This document shows positions 1-9,300 of a stretch of 22,624 nucleotides of DNA, piece after piece. The stretch comes from Flavobacteriales bacterium UBA7430 (GTDB lineage Bacteria > Bacteroidota > Bacteroidia > Flavobacteriales > UBA7430): assembly GCA_002478765.1 (NCBI GenBank), contig DLQO01000067.1, positions 1 to 22,624 on the forward strand, in the 5' to 3' direction. The position numbers and the translations under genes are program-made. The notes under the pieces were generated by a model, which did not search any database, was not told where the DNA came from, and worked only from the letters and a program-made list of their open reading frames with translations. How positions within the stretch are numbered: the first letter of the stretch is position 1; the number at the start of each line of letters is the position of its first letter.

Positions 1-347
1 TTTTGAGAATAAAAGATTGTTCAATTGTATTTAAAACGAATCGAGTTAAACACACAATCCCTTCGGATGATATCTACTCTGTAGAATTTGACAACCTTCA
101 AAATAAAGTTTACAAGAACTATGTGAATCGTTTGGCTAGTGGAGAAAACCTGTGTCTGAAAGCTAAAGCGGACGCACAAAGGTTTCATGGTAAAAAAGCG
201 GGTCATGTTATACTGGGTGTTCTATTTGGACCCTTCGCCATCATTGGTACTGCACTTTCAGACCCTTCACCATACAAAAGTTCAAAAACACTAATTAGGT
301 CTGAAAACAGAGAACAATTTAATGAACCAGAATATTTAATCTGTTAG
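1..347 (+). CDS. Hypothetical protein, 5'-truncated by the window edge
   Basis: The frame is open from the first base, so the true start probably lies outside the window; a TTG at position 3 is the only candidate start near the edge. The visible 114 residues end at a TAA-type stop near 345-347. They show a mixed polar N-terminal half with SDDIYSVEFDN, then AKADAQRFHGKK, then a hydrophobic glycine-rich stretch (about residues 68-85, HVILGVLFGPFAIIGTAL) that could be one membrane segment, and a short polar tail. The arrangement resembles small Bacteroidota proteins of unknown function that carry a polar domain followed by a Gly-rich hydrophobic segment, but I cannot name a family. It converges on the DUF6438-like gene; no strong terminator lies between them. 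Confidence 0.5.
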   Translation, partial: LRIKDCSIVFKTNRVKHTIPSDDIYSVEFDNLQNKVYKNYVNRLASGENLCLKAKADAQRFHGKKAGHVILGVLFGPFAIIGTALSDPSPYKSSKTLIRSENREQFNEPEYLIC

Positions 348-471
348 AGGAAAAAGGCGAAAGGTCAATTGATTGCTATGGAAGTCGTCGGTTGGCTTAT
401 AGCAATAATGATTTCATCTTCTGCAAATAATTAAATTTGACGAAAGCACATATTGTGCATAAAATAGAAAT

Positions 472-915
472 CTAGTCCCAATTCGCATTTTTTAAAAGGA
501 GCTGTTCGATTTCTTTCAATTCAGCTTTGAAAGCATTGGGGCAGCTTCCTTTGAACTTTATTTGGTACTTGTTATTTATGGTGAGTGTGGTTTGAGGTAG
601 GTCTTGTACCGCCAAATTATGTGTGGAACTTCTCTTGAATTTTTCTAAAAGTAGTTTTTTAATTATTTGAAAATCTTTATTCTCGATTCGCCATTCGTAC
701 AGCCCCTCATTTTTGGTAAATCGTATGCCCCGGTATTTTACCAGTCCACTATTGTAGAGACTTAAGTTGTAAATAGGGCAGGTGCCGTAGCAGCCTCCTC
801 TGTGCATTTCAAAAATAATGGATTCTGATTTTTCAGCAACCGGCTTATTTTGAATGCTTTTACAAGAAATGACGACCAAAGCCAGTAGAAGAATCTGTTT
901 AAGTTTTTGTATCAC
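472..915 (-). CDS. DUF6438-type small lipoprotein
   Basis: The 147-residue protein begins with a lipoprotein signal peptide: KLKQ, a hydrophobic run LLLALVV and lipobox VISC, with the lipidated Cys at residue 18. The mature part has the motif GCYGTCPIY (residues 41-49) followed by LSLYNSGLVKYRG, which I recognise as the hallmark of the DUF6438 family of Bacteroidota; the two Cys in GCYGTC may be paired or bind a ligand. A further Cys occurs in FKGSCPNAF. The start is GTG (913-915): the same frame has a TAA at 928-930 and no ATG/GTG/TTG between, so no longer start is possible. It is divergent from the mpl-like gene with only 39 bases between starts, so the two control regions overlap. Biochemical function is unknown; location is inferred as membrane-anchored in the periplasm or outer membrane. 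Confidence 0.8.
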   Translation of the reverse strand: MIQKLKQILLLALVVISCKSIQNKPVAEKSESIIFEMHRGGCYGTCPIYNLSLYNSGLVKYRGIRFTKNEGLYEWRIENKDFQIIKKLLLEKFKRSSTHNLAVQDLPQTTLTINNKYQIKFKGSCPNAFKAELKEIEQLLLKNANWD

Positions 916-936
916 GGATGGATATGCTTATCTTTC
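906..936 (+). promoter_or_regulatory. Promoter of the mpl-like gene
   Basis: TTTG at 906-909, a 19-base spacer, then TATCTTTC at 929-936. This matches the Bacteroidota housekeeping pattern TTTG-N19-TAnnTTTG with one mismatch (final G to C). The predicted transcription start is about 943, giving a leader of roughly 12 bases before the ATG at 955. The site lies over the GTG start of the divergent lipoprotein gene. Confidence 0.6.
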
Positions 937-954
937 ATATTACATATATAACTC

Positions 955-2301
955 ATGCAAGTACATTTTATTGCCATAGGTGGAGCAGCCATGCATAATT
1001 TAGCATTAGCGCTTCATGAAAAAGGAGATGTAGTTACAGGTTCGGATGATGCCATTTACAACCCCTCCAAGTCTCGACTCGATGAAGTTGGTATTTTACC
1101 TCCTGAAATGGGTTGGTTCCCTGAAAAAATTCATGAAGCATTAGATGCGGTTATTTTGGGCATGCATGCTCGAGAGGATAATCCAGAACTTCTAAAAGCT
1201 CAAAGCTTAGGTTTAAGTATATATTCTTATCCGGAGTATTTGTATGAACAGTCGAAAAATAAATTAAGAGTCGTTGTTGGAGGTAGTCATGGTAAAACAA
1301 CCATCACCTCGATGATACTCCATGTATTGCAAAATGTTCAAATGGATTGCGATTATATGGTTGGAGCACAGTTGGACGGCTTTAAAACCATGGTGAAGTT
1401 GAGTGATGCCCCTGTAATCGTTTTGGAAGGAGATGAATATTTATCATCCCCCATCGACAGACGTCCTAAATTTCATTTATACAGACCCCATGTGGCGCTG
1501 CTTAGTGGTATTGCTTGGGATCACATCAACGTATTCCCGACCTTTAGCAATTACTTAAAACAGTTTGAGTTGTTTATCGATCAAATTCAAGACGGAGGGT
1601 ATTTGACTTATTGTTCTGAAGACGAGACTCTGAATATCATCTCATCTTCAAACCCAGAGATTGAAACAGAGCCTTATCAACTTCCGGAATATAAAATTGA
1701 GAATGGTAAAACCTACATCACGCATGAAGGTGGTGAAACGGAACTTGAAATATTCGGTGCTCACAACTTATTGAACATGATGGGCGCCTTAAACGTTTGC
1801 AAACAATTGGGCTTGTCGGAAGGTTCTTTCTTTAAAGCTATGGCCAGTTTTAAGGGAGCCTCAAGACGTCTGGAGAAAATCTTCGAGCGAGAGGGCATGA
1901 TGGTCTACAAAGACTTTGCTCATTCACCTTCCAAGGTTCGCGCAACGGTAAAGGCCGTAAAAGAACAGTTTAAAGATTATAAGGTGATCACGGGCTTGGA
2001 ACTTCATACCTTTAGTAGTTTGAATAAGTCCTTTTTGGCAGAATACAAACACACCATGAGTGGTGTCGATGTTGCTTATGTTTATTTTGATCCTGAGTCG
2101 GTTGCTCACAAGAATCTAGAAGATCTTTCTGAAGCTTTGGTTTACGAGTCTTTCGACCGAAAAGATCTAAAGGTATTTGTAGACAGTTCCAAATATTGCG
2201 AATCCATTCGGAAAGAAGTAAATTCTAAAACAGTAGTCCTGTTGATGAGCTCAGGTGATTTTGGCGGCGTGGTTTTAGAGGACTTTGCAAAAAGTTTATA
2301 G
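955..2301 (+). CDS. mpl: Mpl-like UDP-N-acetylmuramate:peptide ligase (Mur ligase family)
   Basis: A 448-residue cytoplasmic Mur ligase. It has an N-terminal Rossmann-like UDP-binding start (HFIAIGGAAMHNLA, residues 4-17), the ATP-binding P-loop VGGSHGKTT (108-116), a central region with LEGDEYLSSP and GIAWDHINVF, and a C-terminal domain beginning near FGAHNLLNMMGA with RRLEKIFEREG and KDFAHSPSKV. The N-terminal GGxxM, the GSHGKTT form of the P-loop and DHINVF fit Mpl, which joins the tripeptide L-Ala-gamma-D-Glu-meso-Dap recovered from old wall to UDP-MurNAc, rather than MurC, whose proteins carry GTHGKTT. In Bacteroidota such proteins are often labelled just peptidoglycan synthetase. It has its own promoter and converges on murF with overlapping stop codons. 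I am confident of the family, less so of the exact peptide substrate. Confidence 0.85.
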   Translation: MQVHFIAIGGAAMHNLALALHEKGDVVTGSDDAIYNPSKSRLDEVGILPPEMGWFPEKIHEALDAVILGMHAREDNPELLKAQSLGLSIYSYPEYLYEQSKNKLRVVVGGSHGKTTITSMILHVLQNVQMDCDYMVGAQLDGFKTMVKLSDAPVIVLEGDEYLSSPIDRRPKFHLYRPHVALLSGIAWDHINVFPTFSNYLKQFELFIDQIQDGGYLTYCSEDETLNIISSSNPEIETEPYQLPEYKIENGKTYITHEGGETELEIFGAHNLLNMMGALNVCKQLGLSEGSFFKAMASFKGASRRLEKIFEREGMMVYKDFAHSPSKVRATVKAVKEQFKDYKVITGLELHTFSSLNKSFLAEYKHTMSGVDVAYVYFDPESVAHKNLEDLSEALVYESFDRKDLKVFVDSSKYCESIRKEVNSKTVVLLMSSGDFGGVVLEDFAKSL

Positions 2302-3570
2302 ACAATCGAGTAACTGTTCGAGCTTCATCCCTCGAGAACCTTTGATCAGGACAAATGCCTCTTTCATTTGATTCCTTTTGAAGTATTGCTTCAATTCATT
2401 CGTAGTTTTAAACGACTTGTAAGTTGTTTGATTTAAACGATTGAAAATGTCTCCAACAAAATAGACTTCTTTTATTCCTGAGTTCAGAGATTGATTTATG
2501 ACGTTGACGTGTTCTTTATCTTGCTCTTGTCCCAGCTCAAACATATCACCTAAAATCATGATTTTATTCGAATGATTGATGTTGCTTAAGTTCTGAATGG
2601 CTTTTTCCACACTCATTGGGTTTGCGTTGTATGCGTCTAACAGGACCGTATTTAATTGGGTCTTAATGATTTGAGATCTGTTGTTCGTGGGAGCGTATTC
2701 TTCAATCCCTTTTTTTATTTTTTTGAGATCAATTCCAAATTCCAATCCAATCGCTATGCTTAGCGCAATGTTGTCAAAATTGTAATCACCAATCAATTGA
2801 CTTTGAATTTCTTCACTTTCAACTTCAACTCTTACGTAGGGTTGGGCTCCTTTGTAGGTTATTTGGTAACGGCTATCACCCATTTGTCCGAATGAAATTT
2901 TAGGACAACCTTCGGGTAAATTTTCGATTAAGATCTGTTGATTGTCCTTTACAAATACAGAACCATTTTTTTTTGCAAGAAACCTGTACAGTTCTGTTTT
3001 AGTTTCCAGTACCCCGTCAAGTGAACCAAAGCCTTCCAGATGAGCTTTGCCAACGTTGGTAATAACCCCGTAGTTGGGGTCGGCGATCTCACTTAAGAAT
3101 TTGATTTCACCGAGGTGATTGGCTCCCATTTCTATAATCGCAAACTCCGTGTCTAAAGGAATAGACAACAGCGAAAGAGGGACTCCAATGTGATTGTTTA
3201 AATTTCCGAGCGTTGCTACGGTCTTGAATTTTTGTTTCAAGACTTGAAGACACAACTCTTTACTTGTGGTTTTTCCGTTGGTTCCCGTGATACCCAATAT
3301 TGGACATCGTAGTTTTTTTCTATGGTGTTTCGCCAGTTGTTGAAGCGTTTTTAGTACGTCATCTACCAGAATATAGCGATGGTCCAATACGTATTTTTCT
3401 TCATCAACGATGGCAAAGGAAGCCCCGCTTTTCAAGGCTTCTATAGCCAATTCATTGGCATTGAAGTTGGGCCCTTTTAGTGCAAAAAAGAGCGCACCTC
3501 TTCTTATTTTCCGGGTATCTATAGAGATCCAAGGGTTTTCGAGATATATGTCGTAAATCTTGTTAATCAT
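2296..3570 (-). CDS. murF: UDP-N-acetylmuramoyl-tripeptide--D-alanyl-D-alanine ligase MurF
   Basis: A 424-residue Mur ligase that adds D-Ala-D-Ala to UDP-MurNAc-tripeptide, the last cytoplasmic step in building the cell-wall precursor. The N-terminal domain has SIDTRKIRRGALFFALKG (about 16-33), typical of MurF/MurE. The P-loop GITGTNGKTT is at 93-102, followed by the MurF-like TLGNLNNHIGVPLSLL and EMGANHLGEI; the C-terminal domain carries LLDAYNANPMSVEKAI (the carbamylated-Lys/substrate region is typical MurF), ILGDMFELG and KGSRGMKLE. Length is normal. The TAA stop (2296-2298) overlaps the end of the convergent mpl-like gene. Upstream, across a terminator, lies gldJ on the same strand; to my knowledge gldJ-murF adjacency also occurs in gliding Flavobacteria. 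Confidence 0.95.
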   Translation of the reverse strand: MINKIYDIYLENPWISIDTRKIRRGALFFALKGPNFNANELAIEALKSGASFAIVDEEKYVLDHRYILVDDVLKTLQQLAKHHRKKLRCPILGITGTNGKTTSKELCLQVLKQKFKTVATLGNLNNHIGVPLSLLSIPLDTEFAIIEMGANHLGEIKFLSEIADPNYGVITNVGKAHLEGFGSLDGVLETKTELYRFLAKKNGSVFVKDNQQILIENLPEGCPKISFGQMGDSRYQITYKGAQPYVRVEVESEEIQSQLIGDYNFDNIALSIAIGLEFGIDLKKIKKGIEEYAPTNNRSQIIKTQLNTVLLDAYNANPMSVEKAIQNLSNINHSNKIMILGDMFELGQEQDKEHVNVINQSLNSGIKEVYFVGDIFNRLNQTTYKSFKTTNELKQYFKRNQMKEAFVLIKGSRGMKLEQLLDCL

Positions 3571-3639
3571 TCCGGTGTGAAAATAGGGAAAATTGAAATG
3601 GTTTCGAAAACGTATGTCTTGAAACGAGTTCGTTTGTCC

Positions 3640-3674
3640 AAAAAAAAAGCCTCACAATTGTGAGGCTTTTTTTT
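3640..3674 (-). terminator. Rho-independent terminator after gldJ
   Basis: A perfect 9-bp palindromic stem, GCCTCACAA/TTGTGAGGC (3649-3666), is flanked by A and T runs of eight or more bases on both sides, so it could act in either direction. On the minus strand the A run begins inside the gldJ stop codon. It separates gldJ from murF, so murF probably needs its own promoter or readthrough. Confidence 0.9.
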
Positions 3675-5163
3675 AATATCTGGAAGCTTTTTTCTTGTTA
3701 GGCTCTAGATTTTGTGAGCCCATTCGATCTGTTACACAACGGAATCCGATGTTGTCGGATGCTAAGTCACTGTTTAAAAATCTTCGTGAACCTGGGTTTA
3801 ACCAATAGGCACGGTCTTTCCATGATCCGCCTTTGTAAACGTGGACATTGTCATTGATAAGCGTCGTTTTACCGTAGTCGTACATAGCAGCTTCTCCACC
3901 TGTATCTCCTTTAGAGTAGTAAATGCTTGACTCTAAGTCACCATCTCCTATGTTGGCATTTTTTGCTTTTCTATAGTTTCTTCGGTTGTTTTCCGCAAGA
4001 GCTTCTGTGGTTTGAATTCTACCCAATGAATCTGCCTCTAAGTAATATCCCTCTTCATCTTTCGCCTTGTCTGCGAAAACATTACCTCTAAAAGGCATGA
4101 AGTCATCACCATCTGATCTTTGAGGTCGGTATACGTCCAAGACCCATTCAGCAACATTCCCAGCCATGTCGAACAATCCATAGTCGTTTGGAGGAAATGA
4201 TTTTGCTTCCATGGTTCGCGCTCCAGCATCATTTAGTTTGCCTGCAACACCCATATTGTCTCCCGCACCTCGTTTGAAGTTCGCAAGCAATTCTCCCTGG
4301 AAAGGTTTTCTATTGTCTCGAACGGAATTTCTATTCCAAGGGAAATACCGGCCTTCCGATACGTTTCCATTGATGGAGTTTCCAACATGACCCCATGCAG
4401 CGTATTCCCACTCGGCTTCTGTTGGAAGTCTATAGCTTGATGTAAGTACACCATCTTCCAGGCGTCCTCTTCTTCCATCTTTATTTTTTGGGTTGGCTAA
4501 ATCGCGGTATCCTTTTTTCTGAGCACCGGTGTATTGGGCTGTTTTGTAAGCTTCTGTGTTGAAGTTGTCGTCGTCAAATTGCTCCGTGTTGTGTTTTAAA
4601 GCACCAGCTTTGATCAAGGCCAATTCGTTAACACGATCTGTTCTCCATGCACAATAGTCTTGAGCTTGATCCCAGGATACACCTACAACCGGATAGCTGC
4701 TGAATCCAGCATGGCGAAGGTAATTATTTACCATTGGATCGTTGAAGCCCAATTCGCTTCTCCAGGCATTGGTGTCAGGAATGGCATTCCAATACACTTC
4801 TGGGTAACTTTCACCATAGACTCTCTGCAGCCAAAAAAGATATTCTCTGTAGGCCACGTTGGTTACTTCGGTTTGATCCATGTAAAACGAGGCAACAGAT
4901 ACTTGGCGTGGACTTGCATTGTTGTCCATCAAGATGTCTTCTCCGGTTTGTCCCATAACGAAGGATCCTCCTTCAACAAAAACCATTCCTACTGGAGTTT
5001 GTTGCTCGTAGTTTAATTGAGCCTCAAAACCACCATTGCCTGAGGTGTTGATTTTCCAGCCTGTGGTCGTGGAAATACCTTCTTGAGTGCTACTGCCGCA
5101 AGACGAAAGAAATGCAGCAATTGCGATGCTATATATTTTAGATAAAGTTTTAGACATTTTCAT
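3673..5163 (-). CDS. gldJ: Gliding motility lipoprotein GldJ (FGE-sulfatase fold)
   Basis: A 496-residue lipoprotein: signal peptide with lipobox LSSC (Cys22), then TGWKIN (34-39), which is characteristic of GldJ, and a formylglycine-generating-enzyme-like domain. Landmarks are VFVEGGSFVMG (61-71), FYMDQTEVTNVAYREYL (93-109), YPVVGVSWDQA (157-167), YRLPTEAEWEYAA (244-256), FDMAGNVAEWV (331-341), VYKGGSWKDRAYWLNPGSRR (442-461) and GFRC (473-476). GldJ is an outer-membrane lipoprotein required for gliding and for stability of the GldK/GldL/GldM/GldN machinery of T9SS. Compared with the related GldK it has the GldJ-type N-terminus and C-terminal GSWKDRAYWL. It is slightly shorter than F. johnsoniae GldJ (about 560 residues by memory). 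It lies 51 bases downstream of the porP-like gene and is probably cotranscribed with it. Confidence 0.93.
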   Translation of the reverse strand: MKMSKTLSKIYSIAIAAFLSSCGSSTQEGISTTTGWKINTSGNGGFEAQLNYEQQTPVGMVFVEGGSFVMGQTGEDILMDNNASPRQVSVASFYMDQTEVTNVAYREYLFWLQRVYGESYPEVYWNAIPDTNAWRSELGFNDPMVNNYLRHAGFSSYPVVGVSWDQAQDYCAWRTDRVNELALIKAGALKHNTEQFDDDNFNTEAYKTAQYTGAQKKGYRDLANPKNKDGRRGRLEDGVLTSSYRLPTEAEWEYAAWGHVGNSINGNVSEGRYFPWNRNSVRDNRKPFQGELLANFKRGAGDNMGVAGKLNDAGARTMEAKSFPPNDYGLFDMAGNVAEWVLDVYRPQRSDGDDFMPFRGNVFADKAKDEEGYYLEADSLGRIQTTEALAENNRRNYRKAKNANIGDGDLESSIYYSKGDTGGEAAMYDYGKTTLINDNVHVYKGGSWKDRAYWLNPGSRRFLNSDLASDNIGFRCVTDRMGSQNLEPNKKKASRY

Positions 5164-5214
5164 GGTATGCTTATCTTGTTTGTAGTGCTTATTTATTTAG
5201 CGGGACTAAAATAC

Positions 5215-6207
5215 CTAAAATTTAGGGCATTTTATCGCTTTTAGTTTTTTTCTTTTGTCTTTACAGTCTAATTGTAAGGTAAGAGACACTTCATGAGCAC
5301 CTCCTGTGGACCCCATGAGTTCAGAAATAGTATAGTCATAACTGTAGCCAACGCGTATGCCTCCTCTCGTATACCCCATCACTAATAACAATGCATCTGA
5401 GTTAGAGAAGTTGTTTCGGAAGTAGAGCCCACCGGACAAACTTTGATTGGTTAGAGACATCCCCACATTCAATTGGCGCGCTCCGTTTTGAGACATGTAT
5501 AAAATGTTTGGTGTAACGAAGGGCTCGTCTGTGGTAAGGCCTAAGTTTCTTGATTTACCCACAGAGAAATTGGTTCCTGCGTGTATTGTGAGTCTTCTTG
5601 GTAAATTACTGTTCGCAATAAATGCGTCTTCAGGTTCCGTTAGGTGGTGTATGGCTATTCCTCCAAAATATTTTTTTGTGTAAGCTATAATTCCCAATGA
5701 AATATCTGCATAACCCACATTGTCTGCGAATTGATTGATGTTTTCTTTTGTAGGGAGAACAAATCCATAATTGGGGTCTATTTGATCCCCAAATTGCAAT
5801 TTTGTTTTGTCTAAAGCTCTTTGTTGGTAACTCGCCTGTATACCTGTTACGAGGGTGAGTTTCCTTGAAGCTTGTAGTTGGTAGGAGTACATAACACTAA
5901 CTTGAGTGTTTTTGAGGGCACCTTCTCCTTCAATGTCCTTAACGATCTGAAGACCAACACCACCACGTAATTCTTCGAAATTTCGATCAAATGAAATGCT
6001 GTTTGTAACAAATGATGACTTTATGTTTGGCCATTGATTCCTGTGATGCAGAGAGATTCTGGGGCAATTTGCTGAACCTGCCATTGCAGGGTTTAGGTAA
6101 ATTGGATTTCCGTAGAACTGCGAAAAGGCAGGGTCTTGAGCTTGTACATTTTGCGAGAGAGCAAAAATGAGTACCGCAACAAGGGCAAAAAATCTATTTT
6201 TAGACAT
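5215..6207 (-). CDS. PorP/SprF family type IX secretion membrane protein
   Basis: A 330-residue outer-membrane beta-barrel type protein. It has a cleavable signal peptide (residues 1-23, ending VQAQ) and the family signature DPAFSQFYGNPIYLNPAMAG at the start of the mature chain, then HHRNQWPNI. The remaining sequence alternates polar and aromatic residues as expected for beta strands and ends in a short charged tail rich in Lys. PorP/SprF proteins are linked to T9SS and in several species sit next to large secreted adhesins whose cell-surface attachment they support. Here there is no adhesin neighbour; gldJ follows on the same strand and porU lies upstream in the opposite direction. Several paralogues per genome are usual, so I give no specific symbol. 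Confidence 0.88.
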   Translation of the reverse strand: MSKNRFFALVAVLIFALSQNVQAQDPAFSQFYGNPIYLNPAMAGSANCPRISLHHRNQWPNIKSSFVTNSISFDRNFEELRGGVGLQIVKDIEGEGALKNTQVSVMYSYQLQASRKLTLVTGIQASYQQRALDKTKLQFGDQIDPNYGFVLPTKENINQFADNVGYADISLGIIAYTKKYFGGIAIHHLTEPEDAFIANSNLPRRLTIHAGTNFSVGKSRNLGLTTDEPFVTPNILYMSQNGARQLNVGMSLTNQSLSGGLYFRNNFSNSDALLLVMGYTRGGIRVGYSYDYTISELMGSTGGAHEVSLTLQLDCKDKRKKLKAIKCPKF

Positions 6208-6324
6208 ATTACTTTCGGATTATGATGCACAATAATACAATAATTTTTCAAATTTTTGAGAATGCTTCCCAACCATAAACTGCTTTAATGACTACACAAC
6301 CGAAATAATTGTGCCAAAAGCTTC

Positions 6325-6352
6325 TTGTTTCATGTAATATGTATTTATTTTG
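6325..6352 (+). promoter_or_regulatory. Possible porU promoter
   Basis: TTG at 6325-6327 and TTATTTTG at 6345-6352 with a 17-base spacer give an imperfect match to the Bacteroidota pattern. The predicted start is about 30 bases before the GTG of porU. The 184-base region between the divergent porP-like gene and porU shows no better site on either strand. Confidence 0.3.
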
Positions 6353-6391
6353 AACGTTGTAAGTTTCTGAAGGTCAATAAACGCTGTCTCT

Positions 6392-9300
6392 GTGATTTTT
6401 TTTAGATTTTTTTTAACCCTACTGCTTGTAGTAATTCATACATCCTCTGTTGCCCAATCTGAGGGTGTGGTGACTTTACATTGGGATTCTCCTAAGTTTA
6501 TGACGGTTCTGGATGATGAACAAGAGGTTTTGAGCTTTTCGGGGGCTTATTATGACTTTGATAAGCATGATTATCCGGTTTACTTGAAGAAAATCAGATT
6601 GCCTGAAAACACAGATGAAGTTAATGTAACGATAGACGTTGTTGAGAAAAGTAGGCTAAGTTTAGCGGAGGCCCGTATTGCAGAGAGATTGCATCCAGTA
6701 AATACCTTATCGTGGGTGATTTCATACGAGCGAAAAATCCCTTACTTAATCCTTTCATACATCCCCTTTCAGTCAGGTTTCAAAATCAATCGGTTTAATT
6801 ATCAAATAAACCTTTCCTACAAAAATGTAGATGTTTTGTACCGAAAAGCTTCAGTGAACTCCGTTCTCTCGCAGGGGGATTGGTATAAGCTACAAGTAGC
6901 AGAAGAGGGTTTGTATCGGATTGATTATGATTTTTTAAAGGGAATGGGTTTGAATCCCTCGGAGATCGATCCGAGAAAAATTCAAGTGTATGGAAACGGC
7001 GGAGCAATGCTTCCGGAGTATAATGGAGAATTTAGGAATGCCGATCTTGTTGAAAATTCAATACACGTTAAGGATCAAGATGACGGTCGTTTTGATGTCG
7101 ATGATTGGGTGCTTTTTTATGGGCAATCTCCCCACCAATGGACTTTAGATGATGAGAAAAATTTCAAACACATACTCAACATATACGACGATCATAATTA
7201 CTATTTTCTGCACATAGGGAATCAAATCGGAAAGCGAGTTGCTGTTTTTGAAAGCGACTTGAATTCAACGATTGAAATGGATTATTATACGGATCGAAAA
7301 TTTCATGAAATTGAAAGTACGAATCTTAAAAATACCGGTAGGCAATGGTTTGGGGAGTATTTCTCTTTTGGAGAACGGTACCCAATTGGTTTTGATTTTA
7401 AAAATCGAATTAAAAGCGAGCCTCTTCGAATTGCTGCTCGAGCTGTAGGGCGCTCATCAAGTTCGTCGAGTGTGAATTTCGAGCACGGAGGTAGCAAGGT
7501 TTTAGAGCTGGTTATTGGTACTCAGGTAAGTGCATCTACTTACGTGGATGATGGAGAGGCCTTTGATGAATTCTACAGCAATCTAGATCGGATAGAATTA
7601 AATGCTACTTATGACAAAATGGGGAATTCTACTGCTTTTGCCTACTTAGACTATGTTGAAGTTCAGTCCAAATGCGATTTGAATTATACAGGTGGGCAAT
7701 TGTTTTTTAGGGAGCCATCTTCGGTTGGTCCGGGGAATTTAACCAAGTTTAATCTTACCTCAACAGAAGATAACTTCGTGGTTTGGGATGTTACAAATCC
7801 TTTTCTAATAAGCGAACAGATGGTTGACGAATCACTCAGTTTTACAGCTGCTACAGAAGATTTGAAAACATTTGTAATTCACGACTTAAAAAAGACCAGC
7901 TATAAAACTCCGATTTTTGACCAAAAGGTTCCCAATCAAAATTTACACGGACAAGAACCGGCAGATTTATTAATCATTACAGCTCCTGAGTTTCTCGAGT
8001 CAGCAAATCGTTTGGCACAAATTCACGTTGTAGAAGATGGAATCAAGGTTCAGGTTGCTACTACCGATGCGATATACAACGAATTCAGTTCTGGAAAACA
8101 AGATCTGGTTGCGATTAGGTCATACATTCGTATGATGTACGACAAAGCAGAGGGGGATGAGGTACCTGATAACGTCTTGTTGTTTGGCGATGCAAGTTTC
8201 GATTACAAAGGGATTGGTGCGTTGAAAAATCAGTACACGAATCAAAACTTTGTCCCGACCTTTCAGTCAGAATATTCTTTTAAACTCGGCCCTTCTTATT
8301 GCACAGATGATTTTTTAGCTTACTTGGATGCTTCAGAGGGTGCTCAGGCTACCATGAGAAGCGACGGTATGGATGTCGGACTCGGACGTTTGGTGGTTCA
8401 AACAAAAGCGGAGGCACAAGCCGTCGTAGATAAGATTGAGGCTTATTACTCTCAAGAGTCTTTTGGTGAATGGCGAGGGAATATTTGTTTTATAGCCGAT
8501 GATGTCGATGAGCCTTGGGAGAAAAGATTGCAAGAAAATATTGATAAAATCGCAGAAAGTATTGATACGTCTTTCCACAATTACAACCTTTCTAAGATCT
8601 ATCTTGATGCTTATCCGCAAGAGTCTTCCTCAGGAGGAGAACGATATCCAGATGCTCAGCAAGCGATTGTAGATAATGTGAATAAAGGTTCCCTCATCGT
8701 CCATTATTATGGTCATGGTGGTGAGGTGGGATGGGCTGAAGAGCGCGTTTTGGAAATGGATGACATCAATTCCTGGGAGAACCTACACAATTTACCAGTT
8801 TTCGTAACAGCAACCTGTGAGTTTGCTCGATACGATGATGCAAAACGTGTTTCTGCAGGCGAGAGAGTTTTGTTAAATCCCAAGGGTGGTGGTATAGCAT
8901 TGTTTACGACGACCCGGACGATTACGGAGTCAGATGCTAAAAATTTATCAGAAGCCTTTTACAACCATGCACTTCCCGAAAAAGCTGGATCGTTGTTGAC
9001 TTTTGGTGAAGTGATGAGAGCGCTCAAAAACGACCTCAATTCCAGCGGGATTTCAACGACCAATAAAATGAAATTCACTTTGTTGGGAGATCCAGCTCTA
9101 AAATTACCTATTCCGCAAAATAAGCTTGTCATCAATCAGGTGCTTCATGCGAATACCAATGAACCCGTTGACACTCTAAAAGCTTTAACCAAAGTTGTAA
9201 TTAAAGGAGAGGTGCAGTCTGCTGATGGACTTGTTTTAGATTCGTTTAATGGTAGTCTTAAGCCTAGAATGTTTGATAAGACACAGCAAATGCAAACGCT

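Noticed and set aside
372..406. Inverted repeat ATTGCTAT (372-379) and ATAGCAAT (399-406) in the gap after the first gene
   Set aside because: The 19-base loop and the lack of a T tract do not fit a terminator, and there is no other sign of function.
3618..3640. Imperfect dyad AAACGA-GT-TCGTTT upstream of murF
   Set aside because: Short, single copy, and no regulator gene nearby; chance cannot be excluded.
4660..5016. A 118-codon plus-strand frame inside gldJ
   Set aside because: It lies opposite a strongly conserved GldJ domain, has no motif of its own and is best explained as a shadow frame.
6230..6252. Possible minus-strand promoter of the porP-like gene (CAATAATA with CAAA)
   Set aside because: The -7 element has a mismatch and the spacer is only 11 bases.
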